Counted from the first letter of the stretch, positions 23,794 through 33,640 are shown. The stretch: 64,000 nucleotides of DNA from JBBATK01 sp046297095 (GCA_046297095.1 JBKCNS010000018.1:44435-108434), one strand, 5' to 3'. Numbers and translations: made by a program. Notes: generated from the sequence alone by a model not told the origin.

Positions 23794-26673
23794 TTAGGCC
23801 ATTTCGTAATCGCTCACCGGCGGGCATGAACAAATCAATGTTCTGTCGCCCACGGTATTGTTCACGCGGGCCACACTTGCCCAGAACTTATGAGCGCGAA
23901 CATAGGGCAAGGGGAATGCCGCTTGCGTACGAGAATACGGGTGCGTCCATTCGTCTGCCGTGATTACTGCCTGTGTGTGCGGAGCATTTTTCAGCACGTT
24001 GTCTTTGGGATCGGCCATCCCCATTTCCAGAGCTCGTATTTCATCACGAATGCTGATCAGCGCGTCGCAAAAACGATCCAGCTCGGCGCGTGGTTCCGAC
24101 TCCGTGGGCTCGATCATAATGGTACCGGGAACAGGGAACGACACCGTGGGAGCATGGAAACCATAGTCCATCAGTCTCTTGGCTACGTCCTCCGCTTCAA
24201 CGCCCACTGCCTTGTAGGCACGCAGATCCACGATCATTTCGTGCGCACAGAAACCGTTGGTTCCGGTGTAGAGCATGTCGTAGTGGCCGGCCAGTCTTGC
24301 CTTGATGTAGTTGGCATTAAGAATAGCCATGCGAGTAGCTTCCGTAAGGCCTTCGCCGCCCATCATGGAAATATATGCCCACGAGATAAGCAGAATACTC
24401 GCGCTTCCCCAGGGAGCGGCACTCACTGCATGGGTGCGATGATCGCCGTCCAAGTGCACCACGCTGTGTCCCGGAAGGAAGGGAGCAAGAGCAGACGTAA
24501 CGCAGATAGGTCCCATACCGGGTCCGCCGCCACCGTGCGGAATACAGAATGTTTTGTGCAGGTTCAAGTGGCAAACATCTGCGCCGATGTTGCGCGGACT
24601 GGTAAGGCCCACCTGCGCGTTCATGTTTGCACCGTCCATGTACACAAGTCCGCCGTTCTCGTGAATAAGAGCGCAAATGTCTTGGATGTGCTCTTCAAAC
24701 ACGCCGTGCGTGGAAGGATAGGTAACCATCAAACATGCAAGAGCATCTTTGTGCAGTTCCACCTTCGCCTTCAAATCGTTCATGTCGATGTAGCCGCGTG
24801 CATCGCTGGCCACCACCACCACGCTCATGCCGGCCATGACCGCGCTTGCCGGATTGGTACCGTGCGCCGACGCGGGGATAAGTGCCACACGGCGATGTCC
24901 TTCGCCGCGATGTTGATGATACGCGGTGATTACCAGCAGTCCGGCATACTCGCCCTGAGCTCCGGCATTGGGCTGCAACGATACCGCATCAAAACCGGTA
25001 ACCTCGCACAGTGCCCGCTCCAGACCTGCAAACATCTCGGCGTAGCCCTGTGTTTGCGAGGAGGGTGCAAATGGATGCAGCGCTCCGAACAGCGGCCACG
25101 TAACGGGTATCATCTCGGTAGTGGCGTTCAGCTTCATGGTACACGAGCCAAGAGCAATCATCGAATGAACCAGGGACAGATCCTTGTTCTCCAGGCGCTT
25201 GATGTATCGCGTCATATCCATCTCGTTGTGATACGAGTTGAACACCGGATGCGTAAGGTATGCAGAGCTACGCTGTGCGAACTGCGGAATAGCCGCGGCA
25301 GCTCCGGCCAGATAGGCTTCGGGAGATTGTACCTGCATTGTAGGCGCAATCACCGAGCCAATACACTGAAGCAACGCCTGCAAGTCTGCGCTGTCGGTGG
25401 ATTCATCGCACGTCAAACCTACGCGGCCGTCTGCATCGTAGCGCAAGTTGATGCCGGCTGCCTCGCATGCACTGCGAAGAGACGAAGCAGTAGACGAAGC
25501 AGGCAGGGTGAATGTCAAGGTGTCGAAAAATGTATCGTTCACTACGCATCCCATTTCGCGAAGGGCCGCAGCAACGGCGCGGGTACGGGCATGCACGGTT
25601 TCTGCGATGCTCTTGATTCCTTTGGGTCCGTGATACACGGCATACATGGCCGAGATATTTGCCAGCAACGCCTGTGCCGTGCAAATATTCGAGGTAGCTT
25701 TATCGCGCTTAATATGCTGCTCGCGTGTTTGCAATGCCATACGCAACGCGGGATTGCCTTGTGCATCCACGCTCACGCCGATGATACGCCCCGGGATGCT
25801 TCTCTTGAAGGCATCTTTGGTAGCGAAGAAGGCAGCGTGAGGTCCGCCAAAGCCCATGGGAACACCGAATCTCTGCGCCGATCCCACGGCAATGTCTGCA
25901 CCGAATTCACCCGGAGGCGTTAGCAAGGCCAGAGCCAAAAGATCGGTGACCACACATACCATTGCTCCATGCGCATGGGCGTCGTTGCACAGCGAGGAAT
26001 AATCATTGATACTGCCGTGGCAGTCAGGATACTGGACGATAGCGCCGATGTAGGAATCATCAAAGGTGAATTCGCCGGGGTTGCCTACCACAATCTCCAC
26101 ATCCAGTGGCTTGCAACGGGTAATAAGCACGTCGCGCGTGTGCACAAACACACTCTGTGAAACAAACAGCTTGTGCTGATGCGGCTTGGCAAGCGAATGC
26201 ATCAGGTGCATGGCCTCGGAAGCAGCGGTAGCTTCATCGAGCAGTGAAGCGTTGGCAATCTCCATTCCGGTGAGGTCAATCACCATGGTCTGGTAATTCA
26301 GCAGCGACTCCAATCTTCCTTGAGCAATCTCTGCCTGATAGGGCGTGTATTGCGTGTACCAACCGGGATTCTCCAAGATGTTTCGCAGAATAACCGTTGG
26401 TGTGTGTGTGCCGTAATAGCCCATGCCGATGTACGACTTGGCAATAGAATTCTTTGCTGCCGTTTGCTGCAACGCCGCCAGAAACTCCTGCTCGCTTTGT
26501 GCAGGCGGCAAGTTCAGCGGCTGTTTGAGGCGAATGGCATTGGGAATTGTTTTCTCCATCAATTCCTCCACATCGGATACACCAATGGTGGTGAGCATAT
26601 GGGGAATGTCGGAAGCTGATGGACCTATATGACGATGAACAAAACGATCGTAATGAGATAATGCCGATGACAT
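23794..26673 (-). CDS. gcvP: Glycine dehydrogenase (decarboxylating), single-chain P-protein
   Basis: GcvP decarboxylates glycine and passes the aminomethyl group to the H-protein lipoyl arm in the glycine cleavage system. The protein is the 959-residue fused form (both GcvPA- and GcvPB-like halves). The N-terminus 'HRHIGPSASDIPHML' is typical. The PLP-binding lysine lies in 'LNLHKTFCIPHGGGGPGMG' at about residue 707, close to its position in E. coli. I chose ATG 26673, since this gives the family length. The frame stays open for 100 more codons, but they cross a terminator hairpin and lack similarity. gcvT and gcvH are not adjacent. No glycine riboswitch was recognised upstream. Confidence 0.95.
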   Translation of the reverse strand: MSSALSHYDRFVHRHIGPSASDIPHMLTTIGVSDVEELMEKTIPNAIRLKQPLNLPPAQSEQEFLAALQQTAAKNSIAKSYIGMGYYGTHTPTVILRNILENPGWYTQYTPYQAEIAQGRLESLLNYQTMVIDLTGMEIANASLLDEATAASEAMHLMHSLAKPHQHKLFVSQSVFVHTRDVLITRCKPLDVEIVVGNPGEFTFDDSYIGAIVQYPDCHGSINDYSSLCNDAHAHGAMVCVVTDLLALALLTPPGEFGADIAVGSAQRFGVPMGFGGPHAAFFATKDAFKRSIPGRIIGVSVDAQGNPALRMALQTREQHIKRDKATSNICTAQALLANISAMYAVYHGPKGIKSIAETVHARTRAVAAALREMGCVVNDTFFDTLTFTLPASSTASSLRSACEAAGINLRYDADGRVGLTCDESTDSADLQALLQCIGSVIAPTMQVQSPEAYLAGAAAAIPQFAQRSSAYLTHPVFNSYHNEMDMTRYIKRLENKDLSLVHSMIALGSCTMKLNATTEMIPVTWPLFGALHPFAPSSQTQGYAEMFAGLERALCEVTGFDAVSLQPNAGAQGEYAGLLVITAYHQHRGEGHRRVALIPASAHGTNPASAVMAGMSVVVVASDARGYIDMNDLKAKVELHKDALACLMVTYPSTHGVFEEHIQDICALIHENGGLVYMDGANMNAQVGLTSPRNIGADVCHLNLHKTFCIPHGGGGPGMGPICVTSALAPFLPGHSVVHLDGDHRTHAVSAAPWGSASILLISWAYISMMGGEGLTEATRMAILNANYIKARLAGHYDMLYTGTNGFCAHEMIVDLRAYKAVGVEAEDVAKRLMDYGFHAPTVSFPVPGTIMIEPTESEPRAELDRFCDALISIRDEIRALEMGMADPKDNVLKNAPHTQAVITADEWTHPYSRTQAAFPLPYVRAHKFWASVARVNNTVGDRTLICSCPPVSDYEMA

Positions 26674-27066
26674 ACAGTAATGGAGCGTAAATGGATAAAG
26701 ATTGGAATCGCGGCTACGTTGCCCGTTGCTAAGATGCCCAAAGACGAATTCGGCGGCGCGTGCATTGTGTAAGCCCACCGCAAATCCGCCCGCAAAATTA
26801 CATAAAGAAAAAAGGGTAGAGCGGAGCCGGTGCCAAGGTGTTATCCACATGGACATCAGAGCTGATGTAGAGGATGGGGAAGCAGAGATAGAGCACCTAA
26901 ACTCCGCATCGGACTGCAGCTGAGTCTGTGCTGCTCGCGCAAAAAAAATGGCGCAGGGCGAAGCCCGCGCCATAGAATAAAAATGTCACCAAGAAGTCAC
27001 CGGAGTCCAAGATCGTGTCAACCGAAGGTAACAGCCACCCTCTCAAGCAACTCGGGGCGACGACCT
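26674..27066. other. Intergenic region upstream of gcvP
   Basis: This 393-bp gap holds the terminator of the downstream-facing T9SS gene at 26940-26973 and the presumed gcvP promoter on the minus strand. I see no conserved RNA element and no credible small gene. The part 26974-27066 shows nothing recognisable. Confidence 0.5.
26940..26973 (-). terminator. Rho-independent terminator of the large T9SS gene
   Basis: Read on the minus strand, ATGGCGCGGGC pairs with GCCCTGCGCCAT (one bulge) around a TTC loop and is followed by eight T residues. It lies about 95 bp beyond the stop codon at 27067. Confidence 0.9.
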
Positions 27067-30000
27067 TTACTTGATCACCAGTTTAGCCGTGAATTTCTGT
27101 CCGGCTGCCGAGAGTACGCATAGATACTCGCCCGCCGGCATTTGCGTGCTGTCGAAGCGAGCTTCGTACACCCCGCTTTGATGAGGGCCGTACACCAATC
27201 GAGCTACTTCGCGTCCGGCAAGATCGTAGAGCTGCACATCAGCATCGCACTCAAATCCAATGGAGTAGCGAATATTCACCAAGTGAGATTCCGCAGGATT
27301 TGGAGCAATGCTCATCAGCGCAAACTGCGTGGTGCCCAAGGCCACGCGCCGTAAATCCGATACGCACGACACTATACTCACAAAGCCATCGCGTTTGCGT
27401 TCCTCCGCGCAGGGAATGCGCTGCGCCGGCAACGAGTACGACAACACGGGAACAAATCGCTGCTCCGATCCCAAAAGTGTTTTGAACGAGGGTCGAACCA
27501 GCGTTCCGTTTGCTGATAAGGGAGTGGTGCCCGCGGCTCTGAATACAGCCGTGCCGGAAGTACTTGTGAGCTTGTCGTAACTCACGGTCCATGTTGCATC
27601 GAGCATGTCGCCGGGCTCTACAACCTTTGCGGTGTCGAACTGCATCGAGGCCGGATTGAACGTAATCGATGCTACCACCTCACGGATTTTCAGACTGCCC
27701 CACGCAGAGGATTCTCCGAAGATGGGGAACACAAAGGAAGAGTCTACAGGAATGCTCGTTTGGCCAAGGTAAAAGAGCACGGGATCTTTAGTACCGGTGC
27801 CGGAGAAACGAACGCTGTCTATACGCGTTCCGTTCGAGGTATGCACGCGGAACACCACCGTGAACGGGCCCGCAGCAGCGGGAACCAGACGCACGCGGAA
27901 GGTCGGGTTAAGGTCCTCGTTGGGCTGGAGAACCACAGGGAAGCGCGCCGCATTTTGCTGCGCTAAAAACACGCGATCCGCATCTGCATTGGATGTGCGC
28001 CACACGCTGACGCTGTCTATTTGAATTGCTATCTGCCCGAGGTTGCGAATACCGAAGGATGCATCGGTAGAGTCGCAGGCAATGAACGGCGTGGTGCCGC
28101 CTTGCGGATCTGTCTTGATGCTGTCTCCGCACGGCGCCACCGTAATGGTAGTTGTACCCTCGGTCCAGCAACCTTCGGCGTTGTAGATACGCACGGTGTA
28201 GGTTGTGGTGGCAGTTGGGGAAGCAACCGGGCTTTGCACATTCGCATCGCTCAATCCTGTAGCCGGAGACCACTCATAGCGTGTGCCTGTTGCGGCATAC
28301 AATCGCATCTGTTGTTTCTGGCACAATCGCTGCGACGGTGTTATAGAATCGAGTACAGGTAGTTGATTTACCGTTACCCGAAGAGTATCGTAGGTAGAGC
28401 ATCCGGAGATTCTATCGCTTACTCGAACGATATACAAACGCGATGAGTCCGGTGTGATCGATGTGGTAGCGCAAGTATCGCAGGAAACACCAATGGCCGG
28501 TATCCATCGTATTGCCGATGTGGTGTCGCCGGACACATTTGCCACGAGAGAATTGCCGCGGCATATGATTGCCGGCGCAGTAGTGATGCGGCCTGCAGGG
28601 CGAGTGCCCACACCGATGCGGGCAACGAGCGTGGTGTCGCAGCCATTGGCAGCGCGCACGCGAACAGCATAGGTAGTTGAGACAGTTGGCGTGGCTATGG
28701 GATTAGGACAATTGCTGCAACTCAGTCCGGTTGACGGTGTCCACTCAATGACGGTACCGGTGGTATCAAGTGCCAGTCTCAGCTGCACGGTTCCACCCTC
28801 GCACAGAGAGGTATCGGCGGGCGTGAGCGAGCCGGCGGGGCGATCTTTTACAGTGACCACAACCGTATCGGAAACAGCACACTGACCGGTTCCTGAAGTA
28901 ATAATGTACCGAGTGGTTACCGATGGGCTGGCCTTGGGGCGCAAGCAAGTGGGGCAGTCCAAGCCCGCAAAGGGTATCCACAAAACAGCGTTGGTGGTGC
29001 TGGAACTTTGAGTGTTCAGCAACACCGAATCGCCACGGCAAATAGATGTGTCGCGCGGCGCGGCAAGCGAGGCTCGCTGCGACACTTTTACATCCACGAT
29101 GGCGCGTGATGTACAGCCGGCTGAATCACCTTCGATGGTGTACCGGATGTTTGCTTTGGGCCTCAACACCACGCTCTTGCAGGTATCGCAGGACACATAG
29201 GTGCTTGGTTTCCACCGCACTTTGCCGCCGAAGTTCAGCGTAAACGCTGCGGTGTCTCCCACACAAAGATTTAATGTTGATGGCAACATTCCCTCTATAC
29301 CCTTGGCATACTTTACCACAACCGAATCGGTGCTTTCGCAATCGGCGCTATTGCCATTACGAACACGCACAGTGTACACCATTGTCTTCATTGGAGGAAT
29401 GGCTGTAGGTGCCGGACAGTTAGAGCACGATAGGCCTTGAACCGGTGTCCATTCTATAAATGTGTAGCTACCCTCGGCTCGCAATACAACACCCGTAGAT
29501 GTACACGCGGCTGTATCGGGTGTGGCATCCACCGTTGCTTTAGGAAGCACAACCACGCGCATGGTGTCGATGAACTGACAGCCTTGAGCATCGAAGCCTT
29601 CGCAGGTATAGAGCGTCGTAACAGGCGGCTTGGCAAAGGTGCTGACACATGAGTCGCAACTAACTCCCGTGGACGGTTTCCATCGCACGGCAGACACCGT
29701 ACCGATCACCGAGAGTTGCGCTGAATCATTTTTAAAACATATAAACTGCGCTCCGGGTAAGCGAATACCGCCGGCCTTGGTTTTGAGCTGCACAAGCACA
29801 GAATCCGTACCCTCGCATCCCATGCTGTCTCGAACGGTAACATAGTACATGGTATTGCCGCTTGGACGAGCTTTGGTTTGCGCGCATGTATCACACGATA
29901 TGCCCGCAGAAGGCGTCCAGCGAACGCTACGTGCCATACCGTTTTTCACGATCACTTTTAGGGTGACGGAATCTGCGGCTTTGCAGAACTCCAGATCCGG

Positions 30001-31923
30001 CCCTGCATCAACTTCAAGAGGCGGCCGAATGGTTACCTTCACGGTGTCCAATCCTGTACATCCCAGAGAATCGGTAGTCACAGCGATGTACGACGTTGTC
30101 ACTGAAGGTTTTGCCTTTGTCGATAAACACGTATCGCATGCAAGGCCTATACGAGGAGTCCAGCGCACCCTTAAAATTGTTCCATTCACACCGCGAACGC
30201 TCAGCAGCACGCTGTCTCCGCCCGGGCATAAGGACGTGTCACGTCCGGCATCGACAAGAAACTTGCGTACATTCACAACCACAGTATCGGCGCCGTCGCA
30301 TCCCAGCGAGTCCGTGGCCGACACGACGTATGTAGTGGTTTGCAGTGCTCTCACAACTACAGTTTTACAGGTGTCGCAATTCAGTCCGGTGGTAGGACGC
30401 CAGCGAATGTTTCGCGCTGCACCGGCAACCGTTAAGCGAACAGTATCTCCAATGCACACCGTGCGATCCTCTCCCGCATCAATATCCACGCCTTCAACAT
30501 CCGGGCGCAGCGCCATGCCGCCCACATAGCCATACGAGTCGGCATCACCAAAACCGTACACATACAACCCAATGGGCTGGGGGCTTTCGATGGTATGCGC
30601 CTGATCGGTTACAGAAACGTTTGCATACGCAAAGCAGGTATTCGGAATATCCGTGAACGTGGCGCTCAGTTGGGAACCATCATATAAGATGGAACTGACA
30701 TTTGTGCGAGTGGTTACGAGCGTGATGAACTGTTGATCAAAACTGCCGGCTGCTTGGATATTAGTGTATCGATACTTGGTCAGGTATTGGCTGCGCGGGG
30801 GAATAATCATCATAAAGGGATCGCCCGGCCGCAAGTTGTTGTTGTTCGAAGAGTGCGTTTTCTTGTACAGGGCTACCATGACCTTCTTGGACGCAAAGAG
30901 CAAGCCCGGAGCGGTGAGCGGGGCTTCGTACACCTGGCCGCGATTCAGCACCGCAACCTGGTTGTTGTTGAACTTCAGCACGGTGCCGTCGTCTTGAGCT
31001 ACAACTCGCCAGATATCATTTCCTATAGTGGTAATGCCTTGAGGCTGGGCAAGGGGAGTAATGATGTAACTCTTTCCCCACACGTTCGTGGGTAACATTT
31101 GCTCGTATAAGTGATCTCGCGATATCAATTGACCACGCAATTCCACGGGGACCGTGGCTCGTTGATGTCCGGCAAATACGGCTACCGGTTTGGTGGAACT
31201 GATGCGTGATCCGCTAAGGTCCAATCGTAAACTGGTAAGAGAGTACTGCGACTGAAACAAGTAGGCTTCTCCCTTTTGCAGGGTAAAAACTTTTGTTTGA
31301 CTGCCGGACTGCGTGGTGGGTGCGGTGGGCGTTACGGTGACCTGGGTGTTGGAATCCACGGCAACCACGACGAACTGAGATGGTGTATAGGCAGGATCCA
31401 AGTTTCCGCCTTGAACTACGCCGTCTGCTTTGTAGGCCAGAACGTAATACTCGGAACCAAGAAGCGGCGTGGGAAGAACTATGGATGCATCACTTGTTGT
31501 TTGCGCTTTGTTTAAAGCATAACAGGCCACGTCCCTGTTTGTTTGAACGCGGAAGGTGGTTGTGACAACTTTCTCCAAATCGTTGTTCGTGGAGAAGTTC
31601 TGGCTTTGGTTGTAACCTCGAAGCTCGAAGTTGTTGAACGGCACCTGGAACTGCCACACTTGCGATGGGTTCGTAATCACGATATTCTGAGTGAACATGG
31701 TGCCGGCGCGATTGTAGTAGGTAAGTGTACCTGTTGTAGCCGAATCGGCAATCACATACACATACAGAGAGTCCTCGCTCCCTGCTCCGTTATTGTGAAT
31801 ATTCGGCATGAATGTGAAATAGAAGTCACGACCCCTGGAGGTTTGCTGAGCAAGGCTCGCGTCCGCACAGAATGCTGTGAGGAACAAGGCAAGAAAAACG
31901 TAACGGTAACAGTTGGTTAGCAT
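27067..31923 (-). CDS. T9SS cargo protein: IgGFc-binding-like head and about ten CxxC-containing Ig/PKD-like repeats
   Basis: The 1618-residue protein begins with a signal peptide (MLTNCYRYVFLALFLTAFCA). Its N-terminal region of about 400 residues ('GRDFYFTFMPNIHNNG') resembles the IgGFc-binding N-terminal domain found in Bacteroidota surface proteins. From about residue 475 to 1260 come ten repeats of 75-80 residues with the core 'RWTPSTGLSCDTC' and 'ATPTVSTTYAVRV'. Nine carry a CxxC pair, and the tenth has the plain form 'LSDANVQSPVA'. A choice-of-anchor-like region follows, then a type A T9SS sorting domain ('MSIAPNPAESHLVNI', 'GEYLCVLSAAGQKF'). It is probably a surface adhesin or matrix protein. 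ATG 31923 is chosen for the signal peptide; the frame extends 72 codons further. Confidence 0.88.
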   Translation of the reverse strand: MLTNCYRYVFLALFLTAFCADASLAQQTSRGRDFYFTFMPNIHNNGAGSEDSLYVYVIADSATTGTLTYYNRAGTMFTQNIVITNPSQVWQFQVPFNNFELRGYNQSQNFSTNNDLEKVVTTTFRVQTNRDVACYALNKAQTTSDASIVLPTPLLGSEYYVLAYKADGVVQGGNLDPAYTPSQFVVVAVDSNTQVTVTPTAPTTQSGSQTKVFTLQKGEAYLFQSQYSLTSLRLDLSGSRISSTKPVAVFAGHQRATVPVELRGQLISRDHLYEQMLPTNVWGKSYIITPLAQPQGITTIGNDIWRVVAQDDGTVLKFNNNQVAVLNRGQVYEAPLTAPGLLFASKKVMVALYKKTHSSNNNNLRPGDPFMMIIPPRSQYLTKYRYTNIQAAGSFDQQFITLVTTRTNVSSILYDGSQLSATFTDIPNTCFAYANVSVTDQAHTIESPQPIGLYVYGFGDADSYGYVGGMALRPDVEGVDIDAGEDRTVCIGDTVRLTVAGAARNIRWRPTTGLNCDTCKTVVVRALQTTTYVVSATDSLGCDGADTVVVNVRKFLVDAGRDTSLCPGGDSVLLSVRGVNGTILRVRWTPRIGLACDTCLSTKAKPSVTTSYIAVTTDSLGCTGLDTVKVTIRPPLEVDAGPDLEFCKAADSVTLKVIVKNGMARSVRWTPSAGISCDTCAQTKARPSGNTMYYVTVRDSMGCEGTDSVLVQLKTKAGGIRLPGAQFICFKNDSAQLSVIGTVSAVRWKPSTGVSCDSCVSTFAKPPVTTLYTCEGFDAQGCQFIDTMRVVVLPKATVDATPDTAACTSTGVVLRAEGSYTFIEWTPVQGLSCSNCPAPTAIPPMKTMVYTVRVRNGNSADCESTDSVVVKYAKGIEGMLPSTLNLCVGDTAAFTLNFGGKVRWKPSTYVSCDTCKSVVLRPKANIRYTIEGDSAGCTSRAIVDVKVSQRASLAAPRDTSICRGDSVLLNTQSSSTTNAVLWIPFAGLDCPTCLRPKASPSVTTRYIITSGTGQCAVSDTVVVTVKDRPAGSLTPADTSLCEGGTVQLRLALDTTGTVIEWTPSTGLSCSNCPNPIATPTVSTTYAVRVRAANGCDTTLVARIGVGTRPAGRITTAPAIICRGNSLVANVSGDTTSAIRWIPAIGVSCDTCATTSITPDSSRLYIVRVSDRISGCSTYDTLRVTVNQLPVLDSITPSQRLCQKQQMRLYAATGTRYEWSPATGLSDANVQSPVASPTATTTYTVRIYNAEGCWTEGTTTITVAPCGDSIKTDPQGGTTPFIACDSTDASFGIRNLGQIAIQIDSVSVWRTSNADADRVFLAQQNAARFPVVLQPNEDLNPTFRVRLVPAAAGPFTVVFRVHTSNGTRIDSVRFSGTGTKDPVLFYLGQTSIPVDSSFVFPIFGESSAWGSLKIREVVASITFNPASMQFDTAKVVEPGDMLDATWTVSYDKLTSTSGTAVFRAAGTTPLSANGTLVRPSFKTLLGSEQRFVPVLSYSLPAQRIPCAEERKRDGFVSIVSCVSDLRRVALGTTQFALMSIAPNPAESHLVNIRYSIGFECDADVQLYDLAGREVARLVYGPHQSGVYEARFDSTQMPAGEYLCVLSAAGQKFTAKLVIK

Positions 31924-32490
31924 AGAGGTGAGGTGTGATTGCTCCGGATGTTGTATGCCGGAATGTGATGACCTGCCGACGGTGTGCCGATGTTCACCGT
32001 TCATGGAAAAAATAGTGTTTATCGGCTTAACAAGAGTGAGAAGTCTGATAATAATTCGAAAAAACAACGCGTGATTGGAATGAGTTCTTGTGGAGAGGAA
32101 TTCGTCGTCGCGCCGGTTGTTGTTGGTAATAACCCTCAAACGGTCATTTTGTCACCTTTTCTATGCCGTTTTTTTGACGCTTTGACCATTTAGTAATCTT
32201 TAACGTTTAAGACGACGAATGTATGACAGTATGACAGACAAAAACGCTATTTTTGTACGAAATATTCACACAAATCTGTCAAAATTACAGACCGATACAC
32301 GTAACCTTTGTTTGGCACGGTTTGTCATAGAACGTAATAGAACGTAATTGTAAACGCAGTATCCGCAGTTCAGGTACATAACAGAAAATGATTTGAGCGT
32401 GAGTATTGCAGTTCAGAAGACAGTTCACCGATCGTCAGTAGAAAAGATTTATACACGTAACGTGTTTATCACCACCACCCGGAGTTAGCC
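31924..32490. other. Divergent regulatory region between the large T9SS gene and the ECF sigma factor
   Basis: This AT-rich 567-bp region must hold promoters for both genes. I see a direct repeat GTATGACA at 32221-32236, a 10-bp direct repeat AACGTAATAG/AACGTAATTG at 32331-32350, and the word ACACGTAAC at 32297 and 32453. A lone GCCGATAA occurs on the minus strand (32019-32026) without a matching upstream box. No small gene is convincing. Confidence 0.5.
32453..32465. promoter_or_regulatory. Palindromic candidate operator in the ECF sigma factor leader
   Basis: ACACG-TAA-CGTGT is a perfect inverted repeat with 5-bp arms, 25 bp before the start codon of the ECF gene. It overlaps the second copy of ACACGTAAC in this region, which makes it a possible binding site for a dimeric regulator. 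Confidence 0.35.
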
Positions 32491-33072
32491 ATGGATTTAG
32501 TAATGCAACTCGAAGGTTTGTTCCGAACCGAGCGCAAAAAGTTTCTCGGTTTCATTCGTCAGCGTGTGCGCAGTCATGAAGAAGCAGAAGATATTCTGCA
32601 GGATGTGTTCGCAAATGTTTTGGCAGCTTCGTCGCAAATCGACAAGCCCATAGAGAACATCGCTTCGTGGGTGTTCACAGCTGTGCGCAATCGTATCATC
32701 GATACCTATCGCAAGAAGCGTACCGCAAACTTTAGCGATATGAATACCGAAGCGCAGCTTGAAGACGGCGCGGAGTTGTTCGAGAATTACATCGCCGATA
32801 TGAGCTATAGTCCCGAAACAGACCTTGTACGCCGTACCATTTGGGATGCCGTTCAGGATGCTTTGAAGGAATTGCCTGCCGAGCAGCGCGAAGTGTTTGA
32901 GAAGAATGAGTTCGAAGGAATTTCCTTCCGCGAAATGAGCGAAGAGTCGGGCGTGAACATCAACACCCTGCTTGCTCGCAAGCGATATGCGGTTCTTCAT
33001 CTGCGTCAGCGTCTTGGCGATTTGTACGCCTCCGTGAACGACGGCTATGTTCCCGAGAAGGAAAATGCTTAA
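32491..33072 (+). CDS. ECF-type RNA polymerase sigma factor
   Basis: The 193-residue protein has sigma region 2 ('RSHEEAEDILQDVFANVLAA' and 'ASWVFTAVRNRIIDTYRKK') and region 4 ('LKELPAEQREVFEKNEFEGI', 'NTLLARKRYAVLHLRQRL'), with no regions 1 or 3. This is the layout of extracytoplasmic-function sigma factors. It directs core RNA polymerase to a small regulon; the targets are unknown. A GGAG ribosome site is present upstream. It is followed by a strong terminator, so the next small membrane protein is probably transcribed separately. No FecR-like or zinc-binding anti-sigma factor is seen next to it. The long leader contains direct and inverted repeats that might allow autoregulation. Confidence 0.92.
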   Translation: MDLVMQLEGLFRTERKKFLGFIRQRVRSHEEAEDILQDVFANVLAASSQIDKPIENIASWVFTAVRNRIIDTYRKKRTANFSDMNTEAQLEDGAELFENYIADMSYSPETDLVRRTIWDAVQDALKELPAEQREVFEKNEFEGISFREMSEESGVNINTLLARKRYAVLHLRQRLGDLYASVNDGYVPEKENA

Positions 33073-33108
33073 ACGCGGAGCAGCGGCTCAGGCAAATGCA
33101 AAGAAATG

Positions 33109-33144
33109 GTCCGGTACCACATGTTGGAACCGGACTTTTTTTTT
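33109..33144 (+). terminator. Rho-independent terminator after the ECF sigma factor
   Basis: GTCCGGT pairs with ACCGGAC, extended by inner partial pairing around ACATGTT. Nine T residues follow. It lies 36 bp after the sigma-factor stop codon. Confidence 0.9.
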
Positions 33145-33217
33145 GTCCAAAAAAAATGAAAGGTAAACTTCTGCGTCAACGGGTTGTAGTTCGATTTCAA
33201 GGTTTTGGCACCAGACA

Positions 33218-33640
33218 ATGCAATCACGTTCCTCCTTGCGCCGGCGCGCTCTTCGCGCTCTCACATATATCGTCAGCATTGGCGGGCTGATGGTGCTATT
33301 CGCAGGCCTTCTGTGGATAGGGTGGAACACGTTCTTTAGTCACCGATTTGCCTTTGGTTCGCTGTCGTTGCTGGAGTCTATGGGCCTTGTTTCCATAGCG
33401 TACATCGTGCACTCTTCTATTCGTTTTGCCGGCGGTGATGAGTGTGTTACCGACTCCATGGATTCTTCGCGCTATGATGTTATTCAGCATCACGGCAGCA
33501 TGAACGGTAATGCGGTCTCTGCCACCGCAACACGGCCGCCTTCCTCCGAGATAGCTTCGCTCAACAAAGAGCAGAAGGAAGACCTTAAGAAGAGTATCGA
33601 GGGCATCTACCTCAAAACCGACCGTGATCTAGAGGCCTAA
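33218..33640 (+). CDS. Small two-helix membrane protein of unknown function
   Basis: I do not recognise a family. The 140-residue product starts with a basic segment (QSRSSLRRRALRAL), has two hydrophobic helices (about residues 15-36 and 46-66), and a hydrophilic C-terminal half of about 70 residues. That half ends in a predicted charged helix, 'LNKEQKEDLKKSIEGIYLK'. Its place 145 bp after an ECF sigma factor could suggest an anti-sigma role, but the terminator in between and the lack of an anti-sigma motif argue against this. No strong Shine-Dalgarno site precedes the ATG, so the start is uncertain. A cbb3 oxidase locus begins 248 bp downstream. Confidence 0.6.
   Translation: MQSRSSLRRRALRALTYIVSIGGLMVLFAGLLWIGWNTFFSHRFAFGSLSLLESMGLVSIAYIVHSSIRFAGGDECVTDSMDSSRYDVIQHHGSMNGNAVSATATRPPSSEIASLNKEQKEDLKKSIEGIYLKTDRDLEA

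Noticed and set aside
23890..25923. 677-codon plus-strand open frame inside gcvP
   Set aside because: It lies fully antisense to a clear gcvP, has Cys/His/Arg-rich composition and no recognisable motifs. It is a shadow of the gcvP codon pattern.
26674..26940. Glycine riboswitch before gcvP
   Set aside because: The conserved GGAGAG and ACCGA-type blocks were not found on the minus strand.
26674..26973. Hundred-codon upstream extension of gcvP
   Set aside because: It crosses a terminator hairpin, has no family similarity and would give an over-long protein.
32019..32026. Perfect GCCGATAA on the minus strand upstream of the large T9SS gene
   Set aside because: No TAAAGTTT-like box occurs 11 or so bases upstream, so a sigma-28 promoter is not supported.
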